Below the pieces are notes generated by a model. It had not been told where the DNA came from, did not search any database, and saw only the letters and a list, made by a program, of their open reading frames with translations. The position numbers were made by a program, and so were the translations under genes. From Circinella umbellata (taxonomy: Eukaryota > Mucoromycota > Mucoromycetes > Mucorales > Lichtheimiaceae), in contig JAIWNF010000002.1 of the NCBI GenBank assembly GCA_025093555.1, positions 682,001-746,000 of the forward strand: a DNA stretch of 64,000 nt, given 5' to 3'. Shown piece by piece: positions 10,188 through 20,590 of the stretch; position 1 is the first letter of the stretch; every line of letters starts with the position of its first letter.

Positions 10188-13152
10188 ATGTACTACGAAG
10201 GTTTCGAAAGTAGGCTTATTTTGTTGGTCTCTGAATTAACATTATACTGCGTTCTGATTTTTTTTCTTATTTATATTGATTTTTTTTGTTATTGTCGAAG
10301 CTCTAGAAGCTTACGTGAAAGAAACTGCAGCCCCGGTTTTCAACGCATTTGTAGCATGCAACACTACTAACATAGCTCGATGGTCAGCTAATTATGGTTT
10401 GAATGCTAACGATTTATATGGCACTTGGAGGCGCAGATTCGCGATATTATTAAAGGCATATCAAAAAACAGAATGCCTTGAATCAAGGTAAAATATCTCT
10501 AAAGGGAACAGACGATAATAATCTACTAACTTGTGGACTATAGTAAAAAAATCGATACAGAGACCTGGGTACTGATTAAACGATTGGCAGAGGCGATGGT
10601 GAGTTTGCTTCCGAAACAATCTTATTCTGTTTTTTTGGACACGTACTGATTTTTGTAAATTCACATAGAACAAATCAACTTTGACGGCTCAAATATCAGC
10701 TTTAGACGCAATGATGGCTGCAGCACCGACGATGGCCAATATATTAAAGGAAGTGATTGAAGAAGAAGCAAAGGAGCGACAAGATGAAACTGGGCCTGAA
10801 CCTGATGAACCTGATGAACTTGTGGAACCTGCTGGACCTCGACAATTCAATGATTATAACGACGAAGCTCGTATTAATTTACTAGCACATAAAAAGGTAT
10901 TGAACAAATATATAACGAATGATATGGTTGTCGAGAAAAATCTCATTGCTTACGTCCAATTTTTATTTGTTTATCATTTATAGTTGTCTGGTATGTTGCT
11001 CGCTGACTATGAAATTGCGTATTTGAAATCTATCAGTAATGATGGAACCATGAAAGGGTGCCTCTTGTTCCTAGCGGCAGGACGGTTGTTACTTGACCAA
11101 TTGGAAAACTTGGATATTATTTTGATTAAGTAAGTCTTCCTTCAGCCTCACAATGATATATTTTGCTTGTGCATCATTCCACTTACTATACTAACAACTA
11201 TTTTTTTTCATTATTATGAAGACTTGCCGCATCACGAATCGTAAATTTCATGAACAAAGATATCAAGGATATCATTGAAAACAACATCTCAGGAGATGTT
11301 GCGAGTAGTGTGCTGAAAAAAATAAGAGGTATAAGTTTACCTTTTCTGTTTTACAACCAAAAAAAAGTTCATAATTCTCTTTATCATTACTAGATTAATA
11401 AAAATAATAATTAAGTTCATTAATCTCTCTTTTTTAATCTTCAATTTTTGTTTTTTTGTTTTTAGATATTTCTTTTCTATATTAAAGCCATTACTACTTT
11501 TCCGTTCAACTGCTCTATTCAAGTATATAATAATATACAAAAACTTACTCTCTTCTTTATTTGAATATATATATACCTTACCACAGCATTGTTAAAACTT
11601 TGATCCATTACTCTATAATTATAATGACGGATCAGAAAAATCCGACAGATCCATAGATCTCAATCCGTTTACATCCGGATTGTAGAATTACGATCCGAAT
11701 CCGATCCGAATCCATTGAGACACAATCCAAATCCGATCCAATCCGTATGAAAAACGGATCGGTTTATAAATCCGGATTGTACTAAGATCCCTAGAAATGG
11801 TGGACAATATCATCAAAACCCACAACAGCCAAGGAAAATTAATACTATATACCAGACAGGATATGGACCAAATCCTGGAGGATATCTATTCAAGACAAGC
11901 TAAATGTTGCAAGCTTAAAGAAAGAAAAACGCAGACTTACCTTGTGCTTGTCATTATTGCACAAATGTAAGTCTAATACAACATATATCATTTTTTTAAC
12001 TTCCTTATTTTTCTTTTTCGATGAATCACTGACTGATCTGTATATATGGATATTGGTATTCTACTAGTATTGAAGGGTTTGATAATTGGAAAGACGCTGA
12101 CGACCATAGCAAGGTGAGCGAAATAACATACTACCGACGATTTGCATATATACTCGACACACTCTTTAAATATTCAAATATCAAGTTGTACGAGTAAGTC
12201 CATCGTTCCTTTTTATGATAATATAGTAGTATTTTATATATGGCAAAAGCAACTCGATTAATCACCTTCCAATACTTGGTTCATTTCTTCAGTGGTGAAA
12301 CGGGTTCGGCATCTTCAAAAGTTGAAATTGAAGTGAATAGAGCGATTTTCCAAACCAACGATTCTAAGCCAAGTTATTCAAGAAAAATTGATCTGCTACT
12401 AAAAACGAAGGAATTAAAAAAACCGATTGAATTGTCTTCAAACGAGTGGAAGCGGGCATCAGCGAGTGCTGATGTTCAGCTAAATCAGCAATGCAAAAAT
12501 TTAAGAGTGAACGCATGTATTCTAAATAACTTGACCAAATTCGGAATTAATGAGACATTTTCAATGGATTGGATTGGTATGTATATGTAAGAACTTGTGA
12601 TACAATCATGTTGGTGGATAGTTATTAACTTGTCTACTTTATATCAAGGCAATTCGGGATATTTTTATTTGTTGAGATGGTTACCCGACCACAATGTATA
12701 TTTTGCCAATAATCCCATCACAATCCACATGCCAACAGAACCCCTCTTCTTATCAGATATCAAGTCTGTATTATCGGTACTGTTAAAGTTCAAGGTATAT
12801 AAAGACTTCATATATAAAAGGCAATATTAATTATTACACTTTTATTGACTTTTACATTTTTTCTTGGAATTACTAGGCTTGTTTAGAAGAAAATGCGAAG
12901 GAAGCATTGGTGATCGCCAAAAGGAAAGGAAAAGATAAAAATATATCCTCTACTGTTACTATTAACCAGGACTCCGTTGCATCCGTATTCAATACCATTC
13001 CTTCTCCTGTCCTTCCGACACCCTTAGACGACCAATCATTCGCCGAACCCTTTGTGTTTTTTACTCCTAAAAATTGTCGAACAAAGAAGCGTCGTTTAGC
13101 AGACGAGGACGAGGAATATGAAGATGAAAACGAGGACGAAGATAATGTTTAA
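10188..13152 (+). CDS. Repeated-family protein with EWK motif, 11 exons, function unknown (gene A)
   Basis: Exons 10188-10209, 10301-10487, 10544-10598, 10669-10896, 10984-11129, 11222-11328, 11795-11966, 12068-12193, 12293-12576, 12649-12794 and 12877-13152 join in one open frame of 582 residues. The N-terminal half is helical (LYGTWRRRFAILLKAYQ; an acidic EPDEPDELVEP linker). The C-terminal half has RKIDLLL ... ELSSNEWKR followed by KNLRVNACIL and SMDWIGNSGYFYLL. A D-(x)n-E-x-K arrangement like this occurs in PD-(D/E)XK nucleases, but that is only a resemblance. It ends in a basic stretch and an acidic tail, as in a nuclear protein. A decayed copy lies at 18291-19275. Intron 6 consists of a dispersed repeat. 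Exons 1-2 are the least certain. Confidence 0.6.
11316..11793 (+). repeat. Copy of the hAT-like repeat lying inside intron 6 of gene A
   Basis: Nearly collinear with 57570-57743 plus 62107-62422. It runs from GAGGTATAAGTTTAC to ACTAAGATCCCTAG and has a dense block of AATCCG/CGGATT motifs near its right end. It contains one copy of ATATTAAAG (11479-11487), the site at which the MULE inserted in the other copy. The left end of the complete element (the TAGGGTTCTTAG terminus) is missing, so this is a truncated copy. Confidence 0.75.
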
Positions 13153-13999
13153 TATGTCAAATTACTTTTTGTAAAGGCAGTAATTCATTCCTATCAGAAC
13201 GTGTAATCTTTTCTCAATTCATTTCTCCTCCTCGATTCAAGTCTAATCTTAATATCATTTATCTTATATTCATAATTCACAGTCATGACAAATACAGACC
13301 TCACGTATACCCTGGTACATATATTAATATATCTTACCGATACGTAATAAGATTCATATAACATCTACTCTATCCATATTTGCTGGCTTCCAAACGGTCT
13401 CTCTACTGATTGATTGTCTGGTCGCGGTTGACCTCGGAAAAAATGGGCTTGTCTATTCACCCCCCTCCCAAGTCCAACCCAAGATTCCCCCCCTCTGCAT
13501 AAATAAAAAGTCCAATTTAATCAATGCAAACGGTTTTTAATTAATTATCACCAAGTGAAAATTTATATAATAAAACGTGGTTATTGTGCACTTCAAATTC
13601 TAATTTTTTTTTTCATGTAAACGATACCTTTTCAGTTTACACTTAAGATTAACTATTTTATCTGTTTTGTAATAAAAAATTATTATTATTAGCATTTAGA
13701 CCTTTGTTTAATTCGGCTGCTAACCATTTTATGTTTTTCTGCTAGCTCCTCGGGATGAAGTTTTTCTATTCGGTAAGGTAGTACTTGGTTTCCTCTCTAA
13801 CTGGTAAATCTGTTGGTTTTTTCTTCTTATTTAGCACCGTTGTTGTATGTTTAATACAATCGAGTTACGTCTTGGAGTATAAATGGATTTTTGAAGATGA
13901 TAATTGGAAGAATACGGGGACTACTGCAAGAGAATGAAATTCTTCATGAGGTAATATTGACGTTGATGAATTAAGAGATTTATCAGTAAATTTAATATT
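13153..13999. other. Gene-free stretch downstream of gene A
   Basis: About 850 nt without a supported exon. It contains a short C-rich patch (about 13459-13495) that is unusual in this AT-rich window, otherwise nothing recognised. Confidence 0.4.
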
Positions 14000-14553
14000 A
14001 CAGACTATCCCCATTAATTTCATAGGGGCATTTTTCTTTTTTTTTTTTGTGTGAAATTAACGAATACTATGAATTTTTTTTCGAAATATGTACATCTTAT
14101 TGAATACTTGAACTTACTATATCTTTACAAATATTAATTAATAAATTATATCTGTGTGCTTGTTCTCCATACGTTTTTGTAACTATCTCTTTTTCTTATT
14201 TAAGCACATTCTCAACATTTTTTTTTAAAAAAGGTATGTTGTTATTATAAGAACATTATCTCTTTATCCCAGATGAAATAAAAATACAGACGTGAACAGA
14301 ACTCAATTCTAAAAAGGAAACTGAGTAAAATCGCATACGTAACGATGTCCTGCGCCTCGTCAACTTAAATTAAAGAATAAAAGAGAGTATCATGGCTAAG
14401 CCCAATATACTTCAGAACAGTAGCTCTAGTAACCTTCTCAATATTAATGACTAATCTCAAGTAGGTATCCGACTTTACTATCAATCACCTACATCATTTC
14501 ATTAACTAATCCTCATAACTTATACGTACGTAGAATAGAAATCGTATTAAATA

Positions 14554-14578
14554 AGGTGTATCCTGACTTAAACCGTCA
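14554..14578 (+). repeat. Left terminal inverted repeat of Tc1-like element
   Basis: 25 bp starting AGGTGTATCC, exact inverse of 17158-17182, preceded by TA. Confidence 0.9.
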
Positions 14579-14734
14579 TTTGTCCAAAATTGAGATATTT
14601 TCAAATACCGCCGGGTAATAATATTGCCACCAATGACACTGTCAATGTTTACTTAATATGGGCAAGCCTAGAAATTTATTATTATAAAAAAAATGAAAAA
14701 AATAAAAAAGAATGCGTGTGAGAGAGAGAGAGAC

Positions 14735-16838
14735 CTAGTCATTTTTGCCAATTCTACGATGAGAGCGGTATCTTCGTGATGTAAATTTTTCAACAAGTTT
14801 AAATGCGTCGGTTATATTATTCATATCATTATATGCATGAATGTAGCACCAGCAGCGGTTGTAATAGCGGCGGATCTCGAGAGGTGGGGAGTTCAGAGGG
14901 GATACTTGATCAAGAAATTCGTTTAAATTATCGCTTAAAGCTTTGTATGTATAACTGCATTCTTTTCTAGCAATGCGCTTAGCAGATCCCCAATACCTTT
15001 CAATCCAATTTGTTTCACAATGATATTTTGGATAAAGTGCAAACAAGTGACCAGCTTTATTTACTGCTTCATGTAGTGCAGTCTTTTGAGCAACAAATCA
15101 GGTTGAGCAGCAAGCATATGGTATGGGCAACAGGTGTGATCAGAATTAGCTTGTTCGCCACAATTGGTTTTCCAATGCTTCTTTTTTGCTTCAATTTCCC
15201 CCCCATCGTCCAAGACAACGCTCTTCCAAGATTGTTCTTAATCCTTTCAATTTCCATATACGCTCCTCTTTTAAACCTTTTTTTGTTTGTCTTTTGCTAA
15301 CTTCTAACGTGTAAAAGTTTTGGATATGCTGTTCTCCATCACTACCAATATATCTTCCAGGTAAAATCACACGTTCGTCAACAGACTTAAGAATTTTATC
15401 TTTCAAACTAAAGCGACTTGCAATTTTGGCACTAGGTGTATACGCATTGTGGTTGCTTGATTGATCGAAGAGAAAGAGTGCTTGACAGTCAGGATGAAGC
15501 TTCTCAAATAACAGGATAGCATCATCTTTTAGCTGTTTTACCATATCTTTTGAAGTCCAATAACCATCACGGTTGGTACCGGCATGAAAAAATGTGCGTG
15601 ATTTTCACCCTGGATACGCATTGTGCCATGACATGGGCATTGAAACTCACTCACCATGATTGAACCACCAGGAGTTTTTTTTCGAATGGGATTTTCTCCC
15701 TCAGAGAGCCAGAGATTGGGTTTGCAATCATTAGAATAAAAGGTAGATTCATCATGTGTAATCATGACAATCTTCTTTTGCCCTTCTAATAAGTTAGGCT
15801 GCAAAACCTTACTGACATCATCTTCATCATAAGTTTCCATAAAAAGACTATATTCAACCATTTTAGCAGCCCATTCTTGCCGATATTTTACAACATCATC
15901 GCGTTCATGTCCATCGAAATAAATTCCCTTATTAGCACGGTAAGTATAGCCCCATTCCTTTAAGTAATTATGAAGTACAGATGAACAAATATGACCAGGA
16001 AGAGCACATCGATCAGGGACAATGATATCATTTATATATTTAAGCAACTCTGGCATGCTTCTCTTTTCTGGTTTAGTGTTTTTCAACCATTGAATTGCTG
16101 ATGTTTTAACATCTTCATCACTTAAGAGCGAAAGGCGTTTTATATGTTTTCCCTACTGATGATGTGAAATTTTACCAAACGCAGATATTCTTTGGCATAG
16201 GATCTAATTGCCCTAGCACGATAATGCTCAGAGGGAATAATCCATGCGGTTGTAGCTGCTACTTGAGACGTTTCTACTGCTCCTTTGCCTCCAATAATTT
16301 CTTTCAAATATGCATGAACACCAATATGCTTTCTCAGTTCGTAATCATGCATAGCTCGTTCACCATCTTCTTTTGCGTTCATAATTGGTGAAACAACTGG
16401 GGTCAATTTGTCATATGCCTCTTTTATTATCATGGAATATGAAAAATCTTCCAAGACTTCCTCCTCAAAGCCGGTCAGCTGGTGTTGTTGGTTATTAACA
16501 GAGGAGAGTGCTGGTGCTAGTGAGAAAAATGCGGTGATTTCCATGCTGCCTTTCTTTTTCTCATTTGCTTGCTTTTCACGGTAATACTTGACAGTTCTGC
16601 TATTTCCCCAGTACTTTCCGCGAGAGCCTGCTTCTAGTTCTTTATTATATTTGATAGGAATAGGGGAGGTGGGTGTAATTTCAACTGGTTGCAAATCAGC
16701 AAGAACCTCGAAATCGTTTGAATTTTCTTCAGTAACATTGACATCCTCCTCAATGCGAGCAACCTTTTGGAAACGATTATATTTCGAGTCTTTTTGTTGT
16801 TCTCGTGCGCGTTTTTGTCTTTTATTGAGACCTCCCAT
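14735..16838 (-). pseudogene. Broken DDE transposase of the IS630/Tc1-mariner type
   Basis: Reading from 16838, the basic N-terminus (MGGLNKRQKRAREQQ) is followed by a long non-catalytic region and then the catalytic core: first Asp in IVMITHDESTFYSND, second Asp in ALFLFDQSSNHNAY, and Glu in NWIERYWGSAKR, the last resembling the Tc1/IS630 W-x-x-x-K signature. The frame shifts at about 16155, about 15620 and at least twice between 15190 and 15050, so the protein cannot be made from one frame; the gaps are too short or lack splice sites to be introns. The C-terminus ends SHRRIGKND. The family is abundant in fungi. All three catalytic residues remain visible in the fragments. Confidence 0.8.
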
Positions 16839-17157
16839 AGTTGTGAAATAATAATAAAAAAGAGTAACTAATGCAGTAACAAGAAGGAGCTCTAATCAAA
16901 GGTAGAGACGTTGTGTAGCCATGAGTCATACTCTGTTACACAATACTGATCTCTTTGTTCAAATATTAGGGTTACCTAGTAAAATACCATATTTTGACAA
17001 AACTTTGAAGTGACAAATCTCGACGAGAAATGTTTTTTTTAAAAAACTGTTCCATAACATTTCTTCAGAATACTTCAATTAACATATATTACGGCTCAAA
17101 ATGTTTATAGCTTCATTTCTGACAATTTTTTGTCAATTCTTATTCCACCCCATATTT

Positions 17158-17182
17158 TGACGGTTTAAGTCAGGATACACCT
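17158..17182 (-). repeat. Right terminal inverted repeat of Tc1-like element
   Basis: Exact inverse of 14554-14578, followed by TA and then the sequence continuous with the empty-site paralogue at about 50580. Confidence 0.9.
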
Positions 17183-17440
17183 TACAGGTTGTACATATTA
17201 TTTTAAAGAAATAACTTTATTCTACTTTTCAAATTATTATTAAAGATATATAACAAAGTCTCAAAGGATTTATACCTTGTCTGTTTTTATTTCCTGCTCT
17301 TATTAAAATAACCAAATATCACAAGCTATATACTGTATAGTCCCAGGAGCTGCAGATATAATTTATTTTCTATACGTATTGTTTTATTTTTCGCCTTTCT
17401 AATTCCTATCTCTATATATTTTTGCTCTATATATACCAAA

Positions 17441-17524
17441 ATGACAACAGCTAAATCAAATATTGACTTGACAGCTGAACAGTATTATTGTATTCTGGCT
17501 TGGAAGAAAAGACTTAATCTATAA
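17441..17524 (+). pseudogene. Short ORF remnant in the inverted-repeat element
   Basis: ATG-initiated 27-residue ORF (MTTAKSNIDLTAEQYYCILA and onward) following a CT-rich leader. It looks like the N-terminus of a longer helical protein cut short by a TAA. It may be what is left of the host element's own gene; the family is not recognised. Confidence 0.3.
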
Positions 17525-17861
17525 ATCATTACAAACTGATCACTGGCATTATGGGCTAAAAATGAGAGAAATAAGAAGGAAACAAACATTATATAAAAAA
17601 AAACATTCAAGAAGCGTAGTAGTAGAAAAGCAGCCCATCCTGTATGATAATCTAATTATAATCAGTATACTACGTATTTATCATACATATAAATATTTTT
17701 TTTGCTTTATCCGTTAAGGATTCAATGCCGTTCGCTGCTGTGGAAATGATATAAACGGAGATGTGAAATTTTTTCTATGTTATTTTTACCAATCCTTGAT
17801 TTTTGGTGAAGTTATTGAGGTGTGAAAATCAACGGATATGAAATTAATGGGGATTGTCTGT

Positions 17862-18290
17862 ATTTTAAACTAGCATAGTAGTGTTTTATGCTCATTCGTG
17901 CATTTTACGTATTAGCTTTTTTATCAGATCGAAAAATATTCATTTACACTGGGCTATTATTAGTATATAACAAAGTTTATTATTTGGTAAATTATTATTA
18001 CATAGTTCATACAAATGTCATGGGAAGAGAAATCGTCCATACGGTTTGTCTTATTTGGTTTTATGATACATAAACGAAAAAGAAAAAAAAAAATAAAACA
18101 GGAAGGGTGAAAGTTAAAACGCGACATGATTAGTTTGTTTTTGTTTTTCTTTTGAAAAGTTTAATGTGAAGGTTGTGCAAGTTTTATGTTTGTGTGTGTT
18201 TATATTCATTTGCATGTGTTGTTTGAAATTATTTATATGACATGCTGTGTGGGAGGGAGACAAGAGTAAAAGAAATGGCGTTAATTTGAT
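17862..18290. other. Gene-free stretch
   Basis: About 430 nt with no supported gene; the ORF at 17888-18073 is hydrophobic and uninformative. Confidence 0.4.
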
Positions 18291-19275
18291 TTAGGTCTGT
18301 CCCATGGATTCAGAGCTGTCACTGTCATAAACTTGATCTATTGATCTTTTTCTTGGTATTGATGGTGTAATTACGATATTGGGTGTTTCAACGATAGGAG
18401 TGTGATTTTCAAACGTGCCAATTTCTCTAAAGCGCTGTCCTTTTGATATTTGCGCCCCATCGATTGTATTTGACATAGCTACCAGATAATTCTATTATAC
18501 ATTGAATAATAAGATATTATGTATACCTACAACAAAATACACACCATGCCCTTAATGATATATACCTTCCAGTGGAACAAAAATTTCAAAGTATCCTTGA
18601 AACTTTCAAGTTGCGAAGCCCATTTTGGAAGAATCAGTGCCTGCAATGGTTTAGCAATAAAAACATCATTTTCAAATAACATGGTATAAGCGTAACCTTC
18701 GGCACCTATATTTTTCAAGAGCAGTTTCTGTTAACAAATTATATAGCAGATATATATATAAAAAAAAAGAGACCCCACTTACCGGACCAGTCCATGGCAA
18801 TAGTAGAGTGGAAACATCCCATCTTGATTAATTTTGATAAAATACTTGCATTTGTTCTCAAGTTTTTTCCTTGTTGTTTGAATAATGTAGCATCTGTAGC
18901 TTCGTGTCGTTTCCATTCACAACTTCTCAATTCATGTAAATCTTTGTCTAAGAGTGCCGTTGCAAGTAGGTCCACCTTTGATCCAAATGTATTTTGTTGT
19001 TGTTGGGTGGTTGTAATATTACTTGATAAAGATTGTAAGATAACCATGGAATTATTACTACTTGAGAGACACATTCACCACTATAAAAAGTGGTCACTGT
19101 TAATGCTTCTCTTTATAATCGCCACTACTATCCCCAAGATTTGTATGCATTATATATATTCCCTTATTTTAATTTTTGTATTTTGAAACAGGGAATCCAG
19201 TAACATAGCAAATCAACGATAATAGACTGCTTCCAAATCCAGTTCTTCTGTAGCCTAGTCATCGAATTGATTTAT
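18291..19275 (-). pseudogene. Decayed copy of the EWK repeated family (gene B)
   Basis: Matches gene A exon by exon: LDLEAVYYR-stop-FAMLLDSLF (gene A ITYYRRFAYILDTLF), GSKVDLL ... LRSCEWKR ... GKNLRTNASIL ... AMDWSG, then GYAYTMLFENDVFI, and a C-terminal exon with PRKRSIDQVYDSDSSES. It has in-frame stops at 19213-19215 (TGA for an Arg codon) and 19255-19257 (TAG at a Trp position), a lost splice donor near 19170, and frame disagreements at about 19078 and 18727. The 5' part is missing: the Harbinger element begins 120 nt upstream. The conserved blocks shared with gene A (D-L-L, EWKR, KNLR-NA-IL, MDW-G) mark the core of the family. Confidence 0.75.
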
Positions 19276-19626
19276 TCTAATTCAGGTATAAATATCCATT
19301 AGTTTAATTAGTACTCATACTTTTCCATCGATAATTTATTTTGTTACTTACATTAATTACAAGATGTTCAGTAATTTGTAAATATGTCTCTCTTAGAGCA
19401 CTCGCAGCGGTCCTTGTAAAAAAAAGCTTGTAAATTGAGACTTGTAAAATTTTTGTAACACTACAAGGCAAATACTCACAATGGTCCTTGTAAAATTAGC
19501 TTGTAAACTTGGACGTGTAACGTGAAAGTCATACCTCAGCGAAAGAAAGTGAAAAAAAAAAGCACAGGGTTGAGTATTATTTTAGGTTGAGTTTTTTCTT
19601 TTTAAACTCTCTTCAATCAATTTTAA

Positions 19627-20081
19627 ATGGATCCCACTACCATAAACGCCTTTAATCAAATCGTTCAACAAGTTGTATTACTTGACAACGAAATTCAAAG
19701 AGATCGCGATGAAGAAGAAAGATCTGGCCGTTCTTTTTTACATATATCAAAGCAAATCAGAGCTCGAGAAGCTTACAAAGCCAGTAAGCGTAATGGCAGC
19801 GGTGGATCTGTACCTGGACGAAAATATACAGATCGTAAACGAGAAATCTTTGCAAAGCATCTGGAGGATGACTATTTTGATGACGAAAATAGTACTTTTG
19901 ATGATAAGGCTTTTTGACGTCGCTTTCATATGGAAAAAAAGCTCTTTTTAATGATCTCAAATAAGCTAAAGGAAAATTATCGCTGGCTTCAACAAAAGCA
20001 TGATGCTGCTCACAAACTCGGATTCACTACTTTGCAATAAGTATGCGCAGCAATTTCCCTTTTATCGGTGATGGTAATGGG
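19627..20081 (+). pseudogene. Truncated PIF/Harbinger transposase (N-terminal part)
   Basis: The reading frame starts MDPTTINAFNQIVQQVVLLD and includes GRKYTDRKREIFAKHLEDDYF, then RRFHMEKKLFLMISNKL and HKLGFTTLQ, which fits the region just before the catalytic core in Harbinger nucleases (F-x-RRF-x-M ... LFL-I ... LG-x-x-x-LQK). Two in-frame stops interrupt it (TGA at about 19915 and TAA at about 20038). The catalytic DDE part is absent: after the retroelement only about 70 nt of unrelated sequence precede the right end. Confidence 0.65.
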
Positions 20082-20497
20082 TGTGGTATTTATGGATATG
20101 AATTTAACAGGAAAGTAAGGTAAGTATAAAAAAATGATAACAGAATAAGTCTTGTGAGAATCTTTCAGGTGTTTTATTATATGAAAATAATATTAAGATA
20201 AAAAGATATATGATCATTATTTCTATTACAAGTAAGTTTTATATATATATGTTTTAGATGTGTATTTTCCTGTATTTGTAGATAATATTATATGATGTTA
20301 AATTGTGTATTATGTGATTGTGAATAAATAAATTATGTTTGATTGTTATATTTGTATATTGTATATAAAGTGTTATTGTGGTAGAATTATTATTTGTGTA
20401 TTTAGAAAGCAACCGATGTAAGATTATTTTATTGTTTTTTACATATAGTTTATATTTTAATTATCTGAGATGAAGGATTGACGTGTGCCATACGACA
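20082..20497 (-). repeat. 3' LTR of the Ty3/gypsy element
   Basis: 416 bp, starts TGTGGTATTTATGG and ends CCATACGACA on the plus strand. It is the uninterrupted copy and shows what the split LTR looked like before the LINE arrived. Confidence 0.9.
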
Positions 20498-20512
20498 TCA
20501 CCCCCTCTCAGG
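20498..20512 (-). other. Polypurine tract
   Basis: On the element's strand the sequence next to the 3' LTR reads CCTGAGAGGGGGTGA, a purine run of the kind that primes plus-strand DNA synthesis. Confidence 0.7.
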
Positions 20513-20590
20513 TTGCTTCCATATTTGTTTTTGTTTGTTTATTTTGTTTTGTTTTGTTTTATTTTATTTTATTTATTTTTTATTTATTCA

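Larger units (their letters stand above)
14554..17182 (-). mobile_element. Tc1/mariner-like DNA transposon
   Basis: A 2629-bp element with perfect 25-bp terminal inverted repeats (14554-14578 and 17158-17182, beginning AGGTGTATCCTGACTTAAAC) and a TA target duplication (14552-14553, 17183-17184). The empty site survives in the paralogous repeat at 50570-50590 (AAATACGGGTTG), where a single TA is present. The element carries one transposase gene on the minus strand, which is broken. The exact TIRs suggest a fairly recent insertion even though the gene is dead. Confidence 0.9.
14000..17861. mobile_element. Inverted-repeat element hosting the Tc1-like insertion
   Basis: The left end at 14000-14024 reads ACAGACTATCCCCATTAATT and continues TTCATA; the right end at 17837-17861 is its reverse complement with one mismatch. 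Subtracting the Tc1-like insertion leaves about 1.2 kb. An internal part (14240-14553 plus 17183-17335) recurs at 50258-50717. No clear target duplication; the flanks share only ATT. A 27-residue ORF at 17441-17524 is the only coding hint. Class unknown. Confidence 0.55.

Noticed and set aside
18794..19186. Plus-strand ORF MAIVEWKHPILINFDKILA
   Set aside because: Antisense to pseudogene B, whose minus-strand reading aligns with gene A.
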